A stretch of 64,000 bases of DNA from Caloranaerobacter sp. TR13 (GCF_001316435.1 NZ_JXLL01000007.1:1-64000); one strand, 5' to 3'. Shown: positions 8,382-17,663, numbered from the stretch's first letter. A program made the numbers and translations. Notes: generated by a model from the sequence alone, not told the origin.

Positions 8382-9494
8382 TTATTTAACTTCTATTAAT
8401 TCATAATTTGTACTACCTAATCCAATAGCTTCTCCATACTCTAATATTCTATTAGCATCTACTTGTGGATGTAAACCATGAAATTTATCTTCACCTGGTT
8501 TGTGTCCATCTTTCAAATCACTATTTTTTATACCCATTTGATCATTTATTAAATCTATACTTGCCTTATCTATTGCTACTGGGTCAAAAGAAGCTAATAT
8601 ACCTACATCATTAACTATTGGTGCATCGCTCCATGGAACACAGTCACACATTGGAGTTACATTCATCACAAAATTAAAATATGCAACTTTGCCTTCTTTG
8701 TTTTTAACAGCTCCATAAGCATATTCAGCCATTTTTTCAAGGAAAACATCTGAATCTGTCTCCCATTGTATTTGAATTGCACGTTTAGGACATATTGTTA
8801 TACATTCACCACATCCAATACATTTGTCTTTGTCTATAACTGCTTTATTATCTACCATTTCTATAGCTTCAACAGGGCAATGTTTAACACACAATTTACA
8901 TCCAATGCATTTCTTACTAATAACTTTAGGCTTAGCATCAGAATGCTGAATTTGTTTTCCTGCAGCAGTTGCACAACCCATTGCTAAGTTCTTTATAGTA
9001 CCACCAAATCCAGCCATTCCATGTCCCTTAACATGACTTAATACAATCATAGAATTAGAATAATAAATATCCCCAGCTATCTTTACTGTTTCAAAATGAT
9101 TTTTATCTATTTTAACTTCAACTGAGTTTTTACTATATATGCCATCAGCTATTATTATAGGTGCATTCACTACAGCATAAGCAAATCCATTTTCTATTGC
9201 CGTTTGTATATGTGTAACGCTATTTGTTCTACTTCCCGTGTATAGAGTATTTGTATCTGTTAAAAAAGGTCTAACTCCACATTCTTTTGCCTTATCAACT
9301 ATTTGCCTAACAAAAATTGGATGTATGAAAGCACTTGAACCTTTTTCTCCAAAATGCAGTTTTATTGCAGTTATATCATCACTTGATAAAACTTCTTTAA
9401 CACCAGCTTTATCAAATAACCTTTGAATTTTATTCGGTATATTATCTTTCTTACTTCTCGCTCTTAAATTTACAAAATAAACTTTACTTGCCAC
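8382..9494 (-). CDS. DUF362 protein with two 4Fe-4S clusters
   Basis: This 370-residue protein has a DUF362 domain over most of its length and an inserted ferredoxin-like pair of cluster motifs, CIGCKLCVKHCP and CIGCGECITICP, around residues 190-235. DUF362 proteins with ferredoxin domains are common in anaerobes but their reaction is not established. The frame is open to an ATG at 9545, but that codon has no ribosome binding site. The GTG at 9494 (giving MASKVYFVNLRA, the family's usual N-terminus) follows AGGAAGGTGAT. It is the last gene before the grd promoter and follows degV by 66 bases, probably in one transcript. No hydrophobic signal suggests a cytoplasmic iron-sulfur protein. Confidence 0.85.
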   Translation of the reverse strand: MASKVYFVNLRARSKKDNIPNKIQRLFDKAGVKEVLSSDDITAIKLHFGEKGSSAFIHPIFVRQIVDKAKECGVRPFLTDTNTLYTGSRTNSVTHIQTAIENGFAYAVVNAPIIIADGIYSKNSVEVKIDKNHFETVKIAGDIYYSNSMIVLSHVKGHGMAGFGGTIKNLAMGCATAAGKQIQHSDAKPKVISKKCIGCKLCVKHCPVEAIEMVDNKAVIDKDKCIGCGECITICPKRAIQIQWETDSDVFLEKMAEYAYGAVKNKEGKVAYFNFVMNVTPMCDCVPWSDAPIVNDVGILASFDPVAIDKASIDLINDQMGIKNSDLKDGHKPGEDKFHGLHPQVDANRILEYGEAIGLGSTNYELIEVK

Positions 9495-9560
9495 CCTATC
9501 ACCTTCCTGTAAATAAGTATGTAATTCGTCTTTTAATATATCCAATTTATCAATAGGTTT

Positions 9561-10409
9561 TTATTCTTTTTCATAATATATAGCAAATGCTCCAGTACCA
9601 GCAAAAATAGCTACTGTACACCCTACTTCACCAAAAACTATTTCACTAACATCAAAGTTTTCTTTAATAGTATCTACAAGTTCTATGCCAAATTCTTCAT
9701 TTCTCGCATAATTTATGGCTATAGTCTTATCTTTTAGATTTACATTCTCGCTTTTCATTTTTTCTATAATCCACTTGATTACTTTTTTTCTTCCACGAAT
9801 TTTATCCATCTGGACAATATATCCGTCTTTCATAGTTATTACTGGCTTAATTTTAAGTTTTTCTCCTAAAAATGCTTTAGTAGCAGATATCCTACCAAGC
9901 TTCTTTAAGTTTTCTAACGAATCAACCACGATAATATATTCTAATTTATCAATTAACTCATTTAATCTTTCTATAATTTCATCTTTATTTTTGCCGTTTT
10001 TGGCCATCTTTGCAGCTTCTAATACTATAAGCCCTTGTCCTAATGTAATTCCTTTAGAATCTATAACTATAACTTTATCTTCTATTTCTGCTAACTGAGC
10101 AGCTGTTATAGCCGACTGATATGTACCACTTAGTTTTGATGATAAAGTTATCACAATTAAATAATCATAATCGTCTTTAAATTTTTCATATGTATTTAAA
10201 AACTCCATTGGAGTTACCTGCGAAGTAGTTGGTAATTTATTACTTTCATCCATTTTTTTATAAAACTCATCAACTGTAATATCAACTTTATCTTTATAAC
10301 TTTCACTTTCAAAATTAATTGTCAAAGGTATAACCTCTATATCATATTCATCAATATATTGCGAGGGAATATCTGAAACGCTATCTGTTATAATTTTTAT
10401 TTTTTCCAC
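9561..10409 (-). CDS. DegV family fatty-acid-binding protein
   Basis: This 282-residue protein has the DegV fold. The N-terminal IITDSVSDIP motif, the TTSQVTPMEF segment and the SSKLSGTYQSA block are family signatures that line the lipid-binding pocket. DegV/FakB proteins bind a fatty acid and present it to a kinase (FakA) for phosphorylation before membrane lipid synthesis. No fakA is in this window. Translation starts at GTG preceded by AAGGAGG. The protein is cytoplasmic with no membrane segment. Function is assigned by family only. Confidence 0.9.
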   Translation of the reverse strand: MEKIKIITDSVSDIPSQYIDEYDIEVIPLTINFESESYKDKVDITVDEFYKKMDESNKLPTTSQVTPMEFLNTYEKFKDDYDYLIVITLSSKLSGTYQSAITAAQLAEIEDKVIVIDSKGITLGQGLIVLEAAKMAKNGKNKDEIIERLNELIDKLEYIIVVDSLENLKKLGRISATKAFLGEKLKIKPVITMKDGYIVQMDKIRGRKKVIKWIIEKMKSENVNLKDKTIAINYARNEEFGIELVDTIKENFDVSEIVFGEVGCTVAIFAGTGAFAIYYEKE

Positions 10410-10587
10410 CTCTATTTCCTCCTTGTCTAGACTATATCTTTAAACATTATTATATAATTAAAAGATAAAGTACTCAAGAAAAAAACTTCACTGGCTACTC
10501 GCTTTTTGTAATTCGTTTTATTCTATTAATAGTAGATAGTCATTAGTTTTTAGTCTAATACCTAACGATTATTGTCTATTGACCACA

Positions 10588-10615
10588 AAAAAAGAGCCAT
10601 AAAAGGCTCTTTTTT
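10588..10615 (-). terminator. Terminator after the Na/phosphate symporter gene
   Basis: AAAAAGAGCC and GGCTCTTTTT form a stem with a 6-base loop directly after the stop, with a T-run on the minus strand. The run of A on the other side makes it potentially bidirectional. Confidence 0.9.
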
Positions 10616-10616
10616 A

Positions 10617-12221
10617 TTACTTAAGTGCATCTAAAATTGTTAAAGCAATATTTGATGCATGGTCTGCTATTCTCTCTAAGTTACTTATCATATCTAAGAA
10701 TACTATACCTGAACTTGGATGACACAACTGTTTATTTAATCTTTCAATATGATTTGCTCTTAATTGTTTCTCCATTAAATCAATATCTTCCTCAAAAGCT
10801 ATTACACTTCTAGCTATTTCTGGATCTGCTGTTTTATATGCCATAAGAGCTGTTCTATATGAGTTTTCTACTTTTTCAAACATCATTTCAAGTTCTCTTA
10901 AAGCTTCATCTGAAAAATTAAGCTTATTATCTATTGCATATTGTGCAAGCTCAGCAATGTTATCAGCATGATCTCCTACTCTTTCTAAATCATTAACTGT
11001 ATTGAATAAAGTAGTTACTCTAATTTGTTGATCATCAGTTAAATCAGCATTTGAAAGTTCTACAAGATAATGAGTAATATCCTTTTCTAATTGGTTAATA
11101 AATTTCTCTTGTTCAAATACTTTATGTGTTAACTTTTCACTCTTACTAAAGAAAGATTCTTTTGCAATTTTAAGAGAATTTTGTGCAATTTTACCCATTC
11201 TTAAAACTTCTTTTGCAGCCTGTCCTACTGCAATAGAAGGAGTCTCAATAATTCTAGTATCTAAATATTTTAATCCAGTATTATCTTCTTCAACATCTCC
11301 TGGTATTAACTTCTTAGCAGCCATAACAATAAATCCTGCAAATGGGAATTGAACTATCACGTTAATAATATTAAAGAATGTATGCGCATTAGCAATCTGT
11401 CTTTCAACATCTTGTGGTGTCAAACGTGTTACTAAGTGCTGTATTGGATACCTTAACACAACCATAAATATAAATGTACCTATAATGTTAAATAATAAGT
11501 GCATAAGTGCAGCTCTCTTTGCTGTTTTGTTTGCACCAATACTTGATAATAGAGCAGTAACACAAGTACCAATATTATCACCAAATAATATAGGTAATGC
11601 TATATCTATTGTTACAAGTCCTTGACTAGCTAATGCTATAAGTAAACCTATTGAAGCACTACTACTTTGTACTATTGTAGTCAAACCAAAACCTACCAAA
11701 ATACCTAAGAATGGGTTTTCTAAACTAGCTAATAAGTCTTTAAAAGCTTGTGACCCACTTAGAGGTTTTAAATAATGTTTCATAAAATCCATACCAATAA
11801 AAAGTATACCGAATCCTATAAGTATCTCAGCAATCTCTCTATGCTTCTTCTTTGAACTAAATAGCCAGATAGCAACACCTATTGCTACCACAATTGGTGC
11901 AATATCTGTTAATTTGAAAGCTACTAATTGTGCTGTTACTGTTGTACCAATGTTAGCACCCATTATTACTCCAATTGCTTGGCTTAATGTCATAAGTCCT
12001 GCATTTACAAAACCTACAACCATTACAGTAGTAGCACTACTACTTTGAATAATCATAGTTACTACTGTACCTACAATAACTCCCATAAATCTGTTGTTTG
12101 TCAGAATTTCAATTAATTTTTTTAATTTTTCACCTGCTGCCTTTTGTAACCCGGTTCCCATTAAATTCATACCGTATAAAAATAATCCTAAACCACCAAG
12201 TACACCAAAAGCAATTTCCAT
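10617..12221 (-). CDS. Na/Pi cotransporter family protein with C-terminal PhoU-like domain
   Basis: This 534-residue membrane protein belongs to the NptA/PNaS family of sodium-phosphate symporters. Two inverted repeats of membrane helices each carry the hallmark QSSSA motif (IIQSSSATT near residue 60 and IVQSSSASI near 190). From about residue 340 a soluble helical PhoU-like region follows with two repeats ending in NDLERVGDHADNIAE and SNLERIADHASNIAL. The frame opens six codons earlier, but the ATG at 12221 has GGAGGT at good spacing. It imports or exports phosphate; direction cannot be read from sequence. Tandem PHO-box-like repeats upstream suggest induction by phosphate limitation through PhoP. 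Confidence 0.93.
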   Translation of the reverse strand: MEIAFGVLGGLGLFLYGMNLMGTGLQKAAGEKLKKLIEILTNNRFMGVIVGTVVTMIIQSSSATTVMVVGFVNAGLMTLSQAIGVIMGANIGTTVTAQLVAFKLTDIAPIVVAIGVAIWLFSSKKKHREIAEILIGFGILFIGMDFMKHYLKPLSGSQAFKDLLASLENPFLGILVGFGLTTIVQSSSASIGLLIALASQGLVTIDIALPILFGDNIGTCVTALLSSIGANKTAKRAALMHLLFNIIGTFIFMVVLRYPIQHLVTRLTPQDVERQIANAHTFFNIINVIVQFPFAGFIVMAAKKLIPGDVEEDNTGLKYLDTRIIETPSIAVGQAAKEVLRMGKIAQNSLKIAKESFFSKSEKLTHKVFEQEKFINQLEKDITHYLVELSNADLTDDQQIRVTTLFNTVNDLERVGDHADNIAELAQYAIDNKLNFSDEALRELEMMFEKVENSYRTALMAYKTADPEIARSVIAFEEDIDLMEKQLRANHIERLNKQLCHPSSGIVFLDMISNLERIADHASNIALTILDALK

Positions 12222-12286
12222 ATTAGTACCTCCAATCATTCTTTTGTTAACACAATACTAATAATACAATATTTTTTATTATGTTT

Positions 12287-12343
12287 TGTTAATTCTATGT
12301 TAAATTTATTAACTTTTTATTTGTTTTGTTGATTCTATGTTAA
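12287..12343 (-). promoter_or_regulatory. Putative PHO boxes upstream of the Na/Pi symporter
   Basis: On the minus strand two copies of TTAACA-TAGAA-T(T/C)AACA lie 40 bases apart, at 12338-12343/12327-12332 and 12298-12303/12287-12292. TTAACA-type hexamers with 5-base spacing are the direct-repeat pattern bound by PhoP in low-GC Gram-positives. A TATTAT -10-like hexamer lies 20 bases downstream, at 12261-12266, and another TTAACA sits at 12245-12250. Confidence 0.65.
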
Positions 12344-12354
12344 TTTTATTTTAA

Positions 12355-12825
12355 TTATTTAAGGTTCGGAAAATTCAATTGTCTTAAAGCTTCATAAGCT
12401 ATAATTGCTACAGAATTAGATAAATTCAAAGATCTTGCATGCTCATTGTTTAACATAGGTATTCGCATACATCTATCGATATTATCTTTAAGTAAATCTT
12501 CTGGTAACCCAGCAGTTTCTTTGCCAAATACAAGAAAACATCCATCAAAAAACTTCATATCAGTATAACTTCTTTTCGCCTTTGTAGTTGCATAAAAGAA
12601 CTTCTCTTTTCCGTATTTTTCTAATAATTCATCAAAACTATCATAATAGTGTACATCCAAAATATTCCAATAATCTAATCCTGCTCTTTTTAGATACTTA
12701 TTATCTAATGAAAAGCCTAGTGGTCTGACCAAATGTAAAGATGTACCTGTAGCTGCACAGGTTCTAGCAATATTTCCTGTGTTTTGTGGAATTTCAGGTT
12801 CAACTAAAACAATGTTTAAAGCCAT
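12355..12825 (-). CDS. trmL: tRNA (cytidine(34)-2'-O)-methyltransferase
   Basis: This 156-residue SPOUT methyltransferase of the TrmL/YibK type methylates the 2'-OH of the wobble base of tRNA-Leu. The N-terminal PQNTGNIARTCAATG motif, FGKETAGLPE and the C-terminal SLNLSNSVAIIAYEALRQ segment form the trefoil-knot SAM site. Length is typical. It has an AAGGGGG ribosome binding site and probably its own transcript, since its promoter region is separate from the symporter's. The PHO-like repeats lie just after its stop. Confidence 0.95.
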   Translation of the reverse strand: MALNIVLVEPEIPQNTGNIARTCAATGTSLHLVRPLGFSLDNKYLKRAGLDYWNILDVHYYDSFDELLEKYGKEKFFYATTKAKRSYTDMKFFDGCFLVFGKETAGLPEDLLKDNIDRCMRIPMLNNEHARSLNLSNSVAIIAYEALRQLNFPNLK

Positions 12826-12844
12826 AAGAATACCCCCTTAAATT

Positions 12845-12874
12845 GTCGTTATTAACCATCAGTCATTCGCTATT
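12845..12874. repeat. Degenerate 'CATTCGCTATTC' spacer repeat
   Basis: The spacer upstream of trmL contains GTCGTTATTAACCATCAGTC followed by ATTCGCTATTC, similar in composition and unit to the strings at 2911-2943 and 62657-62708. No gene or hairpin explains it. Confidence 0.4.
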
Positions 12875-12924
12875 CATCATACTTGAGCGAAAAACGAAAA
12901 CATAAGTTTTATAAAACTTTTTCT

Positions 12925-13395
12925 TTATTTATTATTAACTTTTAATATAATATTAACCTCAATCAAATCACTTCCTGCTCTAAACGGGATACAGTATATT
13001 ACCCCATCGCTTACTGTATATTTTATTTCTTGACCATATATTAACGCTGGTAAAGACAAATCGACAATAATTCCAACATTATAAATATCTGAAATAGCAT
13101 TACAGATTAACATATTACTCATATCACATAATATTTTTCTACATGTATCATCTAATTCAGCAATTGGTACATCATCTAAGATACTTGACACAATTTTTTT
13201 AGATATTGCCTCTGAAAGTTTTATAATAATTTGTCCTTTTATATTACCAGCTAAACCAGTAATTATCGCTATATCATCCTTTAACCTAACTTCTTTCTTA
13301 ATATAAGGTTCTTCAATGTCCACAAATAACCTTATTGCCTGAGAAAAAATTTCCTGCCCTGATTTTGTAACGGCACTTATTATAATATCATCCAT
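12925..13395 (-). CDS. CheX/CheC-type chemotaxis phosphatase-like protein
   Basis: This 156-residue protein resembles CheX, the CheY-P phosphatase family. The repeated alpha-beta half-motif is visible: ITGLAGNIKGQIIIKLSE is the first strand pair, and CDMSNMLICNAISDI is the active helix. CheX active sites normally read ExxN; here the helix reads DMSN, so Asp replaces Glu and the catalytic competence is uncertain. No cheY, cheA or flagellar gene lies nearby, so its partner is unknown. Start ATG has AAGGAGTG upstream. Confidence 0.7.
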   Translation of the reverse strand: MDDIIISAVTKSGQEIFSQAIRLFVDIEEPYIKKEVRLKDDIAIITGLAGNIKGQIIIKLSEAISKKIVSSILDDVPIAELDDTCRKILCDMSNMLICNAISDIYNVGIIVDLSLPALIYGQEIKYTVSDGVIYCIPFRAGSDLIEVNIILKVNNK

Positions 13396-13429
13396 ATATC
13401 CACTCCTTCAACCTAATTTAGTACTGTAG

Positions 13430-14356
13430 TTAATTACCATGTATACCTTTTATCCCATTTTTATCAATAACTATACCCTGATTATAAGCTCTATAACTAA
13501 AAATTTGTTCTGCTGTTTTTAAATCTAGTCCTCTCATATCCACTTTCTCTAATTGAGCCTCACCCAACCCTTTTTTATATAAATCATACAGATAATGAAC
13601 AGCTTGAGGTAAAAATCCAAGTAACCTTGCACCTACAGTATCACAAGCCACAGGATCTGTACCTGCGATTATTATTCCAGAAGTGTCAATAGCCTTCCCG
13701 TCTGAAGGACCTGTTCCAATCATTGTCTTATCTGCACTAATTATGGTTAAATCTATTGGTATTTTTTCTGCCATAGCCACTATAAAATGATGTAAATCTT
13801 CATGTATCCCTAAAGATTTTTTTGGAAATCCATGAATTTCAGCAGGTGGCCAACCTAAAGCAATATTCTTAATCCCAGCACTAATAGTAGCTTCTTCATG
13901 TATTTTCAATTGTGTAAATGATATTAATACATCCATTTCCTCATAAAGTACATTAATTTTAGTTTTAGATGGTTTATTATGGTTTAACTCTAAATCTACA
14001 TACGGTCCATAATTTAAATCAATAAATTTCACGTTATTCTCTTTTATTACTTTATCATAACCTACATAATTCATAACTTTATCAGTTGGGTCTCCTCCAG
14101 AACCAGTTGCTATTATTACTTCGCGTGGATTAAATCTTTTTACTATTTTTATAAGTCTGTCTAAAGTATTAGGTCCAACTACAGTAGCAGTATTTGGTTT
14201 CTTTGCTTTCACCCAGTTTGGTGTTATAACTACTTTATCGCCTTCTTTTAATATCCTCTGCAATGGTAAATTATAAAGACACTCTTCTAAAGAATCTCCT
14301 TCATTATAATCTTTTGCTATCGAAACAATTGGTTCAAAAACCCTTCTTGCTTTCAC
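13430..14356 (-). CDS. DUF362 domain protein without iron-sulfur motifs
   Basis: This 308-residue protein is a DUF362 family member, related to the gene at 8382-9494 but lacking the ferredoxin cysteines. Conserved blocks are VVITPNWV, VIIATGSGG, LKIHEEATISAGIKNIALG and the C-terminal AGTDPVACDTVGARLLGF. The reaction of this family is unknown. It starts at GTG after GGAGGG, and a 20-bp terminator hairpin of the upstream gene lies in the gap before it. No transport or membrane features are seen. Confidence 0.8.
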   Translation of the reverse strand: MKARRVFEPIVSIAKDYNEGDSLEECLYNLPLQRILKEGDKVVITPNWVKAKKPNTATVVGPNTLDRLIKIVKRFNPREVIIATGSGGDPTDKVMNYVGYDKVIKENNVKFIDLNYGPYVDLELNHNKPSKTKINVLYEEMDVLISFTQLKIHEEATISAGIKNIALGWPPAEIHGFPKKSLGIHEDLHHFIVAMAEKIPIDLTIISADKTMIGTGPSDGKAIDTSGIIIAGTDPVACDTVGARLLGFLPQAVHYLYDLYKKGLGEAQLEKVDMRGLDLKTAEQIFSYRAYNQGIVIDKNGIKGIHGN

Positions 14357-14370
14357 TACATTCCCTCCAA

Positions 14371-14414
14371 AAAATAATAGATTTTAAGATTTTTATCTTA
14401 AAATCTATTATTTT
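14371..14414 (-). terminator. Long perfect terminator hairpin after the HAD gene
   Basis: A 20-bp perfect inverted repeat with a TTTT loop (AAAATAATAGATTTTAAGAT and its complement). It is AT-only except at a few positions. The stem's own T-rich arm supplies the U-tract. It could work in both directions. Confidence 0.8.
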
Positions 14415-14441
14415 ATACATAGAAGCTAATTATTCAATTCA

Positions 14442-15263
14442 TTAATATATTAATTCTTTTAAAGCCTTATAAACTCCATCGTTATCATTTGTATCCGTAA
14501 TTATATCAGCCTTCCTTTTCACTTCTTCTTCTCCATTTCCCATAACTATACCACAACCTGCAAATTCTATCATTGATAAATCATTATAATTATCTCCAAT
14601 AGCTATCACTTCACTATTCTTAATATTAAATATATTGCACAGTTTTTCGAGAGCTTTCCCCTTAGACACACCTTTATTCATTATATCAAAACTACCTTTC
14701 CATGAACTTACAATTTCGATATTCTTGTTCTTACTAAGCATATTTTTTACATAATTTAACTTATCTAAATCATTATCCATTGTAACAAATTTATAAACCT
14801 TAGGTTTTCGCTTTTCAAATAATTTATTGGCATCATCAATTAATTGTATATTAATTTTGTCTCCTGGTTTCTGTTTTTTGTTCCAATTGTAATATTTTAA
14901 AGAATTATAGTTCAATTCTTTAGTATAAAAAGTATCATTATCGTAAAAATGAAAATACATATTATTTTCTTCTAATACTTTAATTATTTCTCTACAATCA
15001 TCAAAGTTTATAGGATTTTCATAAAGTACATTATTCCTGTGATACTCACAAATATATGCTCCATTACAAGCTATTATTGGAGTAACAATTCCTAATAGCT
15101 TTGCATAAAATCTTGCAGATGTAAATATTCTGCCTGTTGAAATAACCACCTGTATCCCTTTTTCTGTAGCAATTTTTAATGCATTCTTATTCTTTTCTGA
15201 AATCTCATTGTTACTATTTAACAAAGTTCCATCCATATCTACTGCTATCAATTTATACTTCAT
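14442..15263 (-). CDS. Cof-type HAD-IIB family phosphatase
   Basis: This 273-residue HAD hydrolase has motif I DMDGTLLNSNN with the nucleophilic Asp near residue 9, motif II STGR, a lysine in GVSKGKAL and motif IV GDNYNDLSMI. The large type IIB cap lies between motifs II and III. Such enzymes dephosphorylate sugar phosphates, flavin or pyridoxal phosphates; the substrate cannot be told from sequence. The frame opens at GTG three codons earlier, but the ATG at 15263 has AAAGGTGAT upstream. It follows the cobalamin-type transport operon by about 60 bases and may be co-transcribed. Confidence 0.92.
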   Translation of the reverse strand: MKYKLIAVDMDGTLLNSNNEISEKNKNALKIATEKGIQVVISTGRIFTSARFYAKLLGIVTPIIACNGAYICEYHRNNVLYENPINFDDCREIIKVLEENNMYFHFYDNDTFYTKELNYNSLKYYNWNKKQKPGDKINIQLIDDANKLFEKRKPKVYKFVTMDNDLDKLNYVKNMLSKNKNIEIVSSWKGSFDIMNKGVSKGKALEKLCNIFNIKNSEVIAIGDNYNDLSMIEFAGCGIVMGNGEEEVKRKADIITDTNDNDGVYKALKELIY

Positions 15264-15322
15264 ACATATCACCTTTTCTATTTTAGTTTTTAAATATCTT
15301 TTTTATCAACTACAAAAAAATC

Positions 15323-16576
15323 TTACAAATGTTTAACCAACTCATCAAAATCATTAAAAACTTTCAAACCAAGCTTTTTCATATTTTCTAAAATTTCAAC
15401 AGCTTTTCCACCAACATAGTCAAAACTATCATATTCATTATTATTATTAAATAGATAAATAGTTTTTCCATCTTTAAAACCTTTATAAGCTGCTAGTAAA
15501 TTTTTCAAATTGCCCGAACCATAAGGTACATTACAAAGTATTATAACATCACTTTTATCTATTACCTCCAAATTTTTTTCAAAAGCTTTATCACTAATAG
15601 CTGTAAAAGGTAACTCCTCCACTAACTCTAATGATAATTTTCTCCCTATTTCCCAATCCGTATCTCCTATATTAATAACTCCCAAAGACACTTGATATCC
15701 CAAAGAATCAAGTTTGCTTATTATCTCAACGCCTGTACCGCCACCACATATAACATGTACTTTCTTATCTAAAATACTAGTCTGAACCTTATTTTTTGAT
15801 GTTAAAGGCATCAAATACGGACTATTAGTATATAAATCTTTAGTGATAACCACATTTAAATTATAAGCTGCTTCTATATTTTCATATGTAATTACTTCTT
15901 TAGGCTTGCCAATACTAAGTATTTCACCTTTATTAAGTAAAATCATTTTATTGCTATATCTTGTTGCTAAATTTATATCGTGTATAACAATCACTATAGT
16001 CATATTTTTTTCTTTATTTAGCTTTTTTAGTAGAGAGAGAATTTCTATCTGATGATTAATATCTAAATGTGATGTAGGCTCATCTAAAAGTATAATTTCA
16101 GGTTGTTGAGCTAAAGCCCTAGCAATAATTACTCTTTGCCTTTCTCCACCACTGATTTGATTAATACTCTTATCTTTTAAATGTAAAGTATCTGTAAGTT
16201 TTAATGAATCTTTTACTATTTGAAAGTCTTTATAACTTTCCTTTTGAAATCGACCTAAATATGGATTTCTCCCCATCAGAACTACATCAAATACTGAAAA
16301 ATCATAAGCAATATTTGTATCTTGCAGCACTATAGCTACTTTTTTAGCAAGCTCCTTAACTTTATACTGTCTCAACTCTTTTCCATCTATTCTAACAAGA
16401 CCTTTACTTGGTTTATCTATAGAAATCATATTTTTTAATAGCGTTGACTTTCCTGAACCGTTAGGACCTATTATACTAACAAATTCTCCTTTTTCAATTT
16501 TAAAATTAATATCCCTTAAAACTAAACTATCTCCATAGCTAAAATAAAGAGATTCAACTTCTATAGCTGGTTTCAT
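15323..16576 (-). CDS. Cobalamin/iron-chelate ABC transporter ATPase with extra C-terminal domain
   Basis: This 417-residue protein has a FecE/BtuD-type ATPase in residues 1-255: Walker A GPNGSGKST, Q-loop LQDT, signature ISGGERQRV, Walker B IILLDEPTSHLD and the H-loop histidine in VIVIHDINLA. Residues of about 265-417 form a second domain starting HVICGGGTGVEIISKL, which looks like a Rossmann-type nucleotide or metabolite fold. Such a tail is not needed for transport and may sense or process the ligand. It is the last gene of a cobO-btuF-btuC-btuD-like operon, so corrinoid is the likely cargo, though siderophore cannot be excluded. Confidence 0.9.
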   Translation of the reverse strand: MKPAIEVESLYFSYGDSLVLRDINFKIEKGEFVSIIGPNGSGKSTLLKNMISIDKPSKGLVRIDGKELRQYKVKELAKKVAIVLQDTNIAYDFSVFDVVLMGRNPYLGRFQKESYKDFQIVKDSLKLTDTLHLKDKSINQISGGERQRVIIARALAQQPEIILLDEPTSHLDINHQIEILSLLKKLNKEKNMTIVIVIHDINLATRYSNKMILLNKGEILSIGKPKEVITYENIEAAYNLNVVITKDLYTNSPYLMPLTSKNKVQTSILDKKVHVICGGGTGVEIISKLDSLGYQVSLGVINIGDTDWEIGRKLSLELVEELPFTAISDKAFEKNLEVIDKSDVIILCNVPYGSGNLKNLLAAYKGFKDGKTIYLFNNNNEYDSFDYVGGKAVEILENMKKLGLKVFNDFDELVKHL

Positions 16577-16592
16577 CTATTTCACTCCTGAA

Positions 16593-17651
16593 TTAATATG
16601 TTTTTTTCTTCTTTAGCAAAAGATATAGAAAAAATGGGCCACCAAACATAGCTGTAATAATACCTACAGGTACTTCTGTCGGTGATATTATTGTCCTAGC
16701 TATAGTATCTGCAAATATCATAAATATTCCACCAACTAAAGCAGAAGAAGGTAGTAAAATCCTATGGTCAGGACCTATAATGAGTCTTACAATATGTGGT
16801 ATTATTAAACCAACAAAACCAATAATGCCACTTACTGAAACTACCATCGCTGTCATAAAAGCACATATAACTAAAATAATCAATTTTACTCTTTCTACAT
16901 CTATTCCCATACTTTGTGCAGATTCTTCACCCATAAGCATAACATTCAAATCTCTCGAAAAGAAGTTCAATATTACTATTGAAAGCAAAACCGGTATTGC
17001 TACTGGAATTAATTCGTCCCATCCTTTTGAAGAAAAACTGCCTAAAGTCCAAAATATTATTTTACTTACATCTTTTGTATATATAACCATCAGAAAAGAC
17101 ATAATAGCCGTTAAAAGTTGTCCAACGGCTATTCCTGACAATAAAAGTGTATTTATCGGAACTTTATTCTTTGTCTTCGAAATAAAGTAAACTATAAAAG
17201 TAGAGACTATAGCTCCTAAAAAAGCACCAACTGAAATGCTTGAAAGTTTTAACAAACCAATATTTAGTCCTGAGACAATTATTATAGAAGCACCTAAAGC
17301 TGCTCCTGATGATATTCCAATAACATATGGATCAGCCATAGGATTCTTAAACATTCCTTGAAAAGCAGCCCCAACACTTGAAAGGGCTGCTCCTACTAAT
17401 ACACCTAATAATACTCTAGGCAATCTGACTTTTAAAATAATGATGAAATGAGATTGAGGTATTTCACTAACATTTATATAACTACCAATATAAGGCAACC
17501 TTGAACTCACTATCTTAATTGTATCTAATACACTTATATTAGCAGTGCCTATTGTAGCAAATATACAGACACTTATTACTAATACAATAAACAATGTTAA
17601 AAACACTATGCTTCTCTTACCTTTAATATTAGCTATTATTCTCATATGCAT
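16593..17651 (-). CDS. FecCD/BtuC family ABC transporter permease
   Basis: This is a permease of about 352 residues with around ten hydrophobic segments. The family motifs PRVLLGVLVGAALSSVGAAFQGMFKNPMADPYVIG (split over residues 75-110) and GFVGLIIPHIVRLIIGPDHR (coupling helix, near residue 275) are clear. It forms the membrane channel for the corrinoid-type importer with the BtuF-like binding protein upstream and the ATPase downstream. The frame opens with GTG-ATG-CAT-ATG, and no strong ribosome binding site distinguishes the three; I use the first ATG. Gaps to its neighbours are 12 and 16 bases. Confidence 0.92.
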   Translation of the reverse strand: MHMRIIANIKGKRSIVFLTLFIVLVISVCIFATIGTANISVLDTIKIVSSRLPYIGSYINVSEIPQSHFIIILKVRLPRVLLGVLVGAALSSVGAAFQGMFKNPMADPYVIGISSGAALGASIIIVSGLNIGLLKLSSISVGAFLGAIVSTFIVYFISKTKNKVPINTLLLSGIAVGQLLTAIMSFLMVIYTKDVSKIIFWTLGSFSSKGWDELIPVAIPVLLSIVILNFFSRDLNVMLMGEESAQSMGIDVERVKLIILVICAFMTAMVVSVSGIIGFVGLIIPHIVRLIIGPDHRILLPSSALVGGIFMIFADTIARTIISPTEVPVGIITAMFGGPFFLYLLLKKKKTY

Positions 17652-17663
17652 CACTACTCAATC

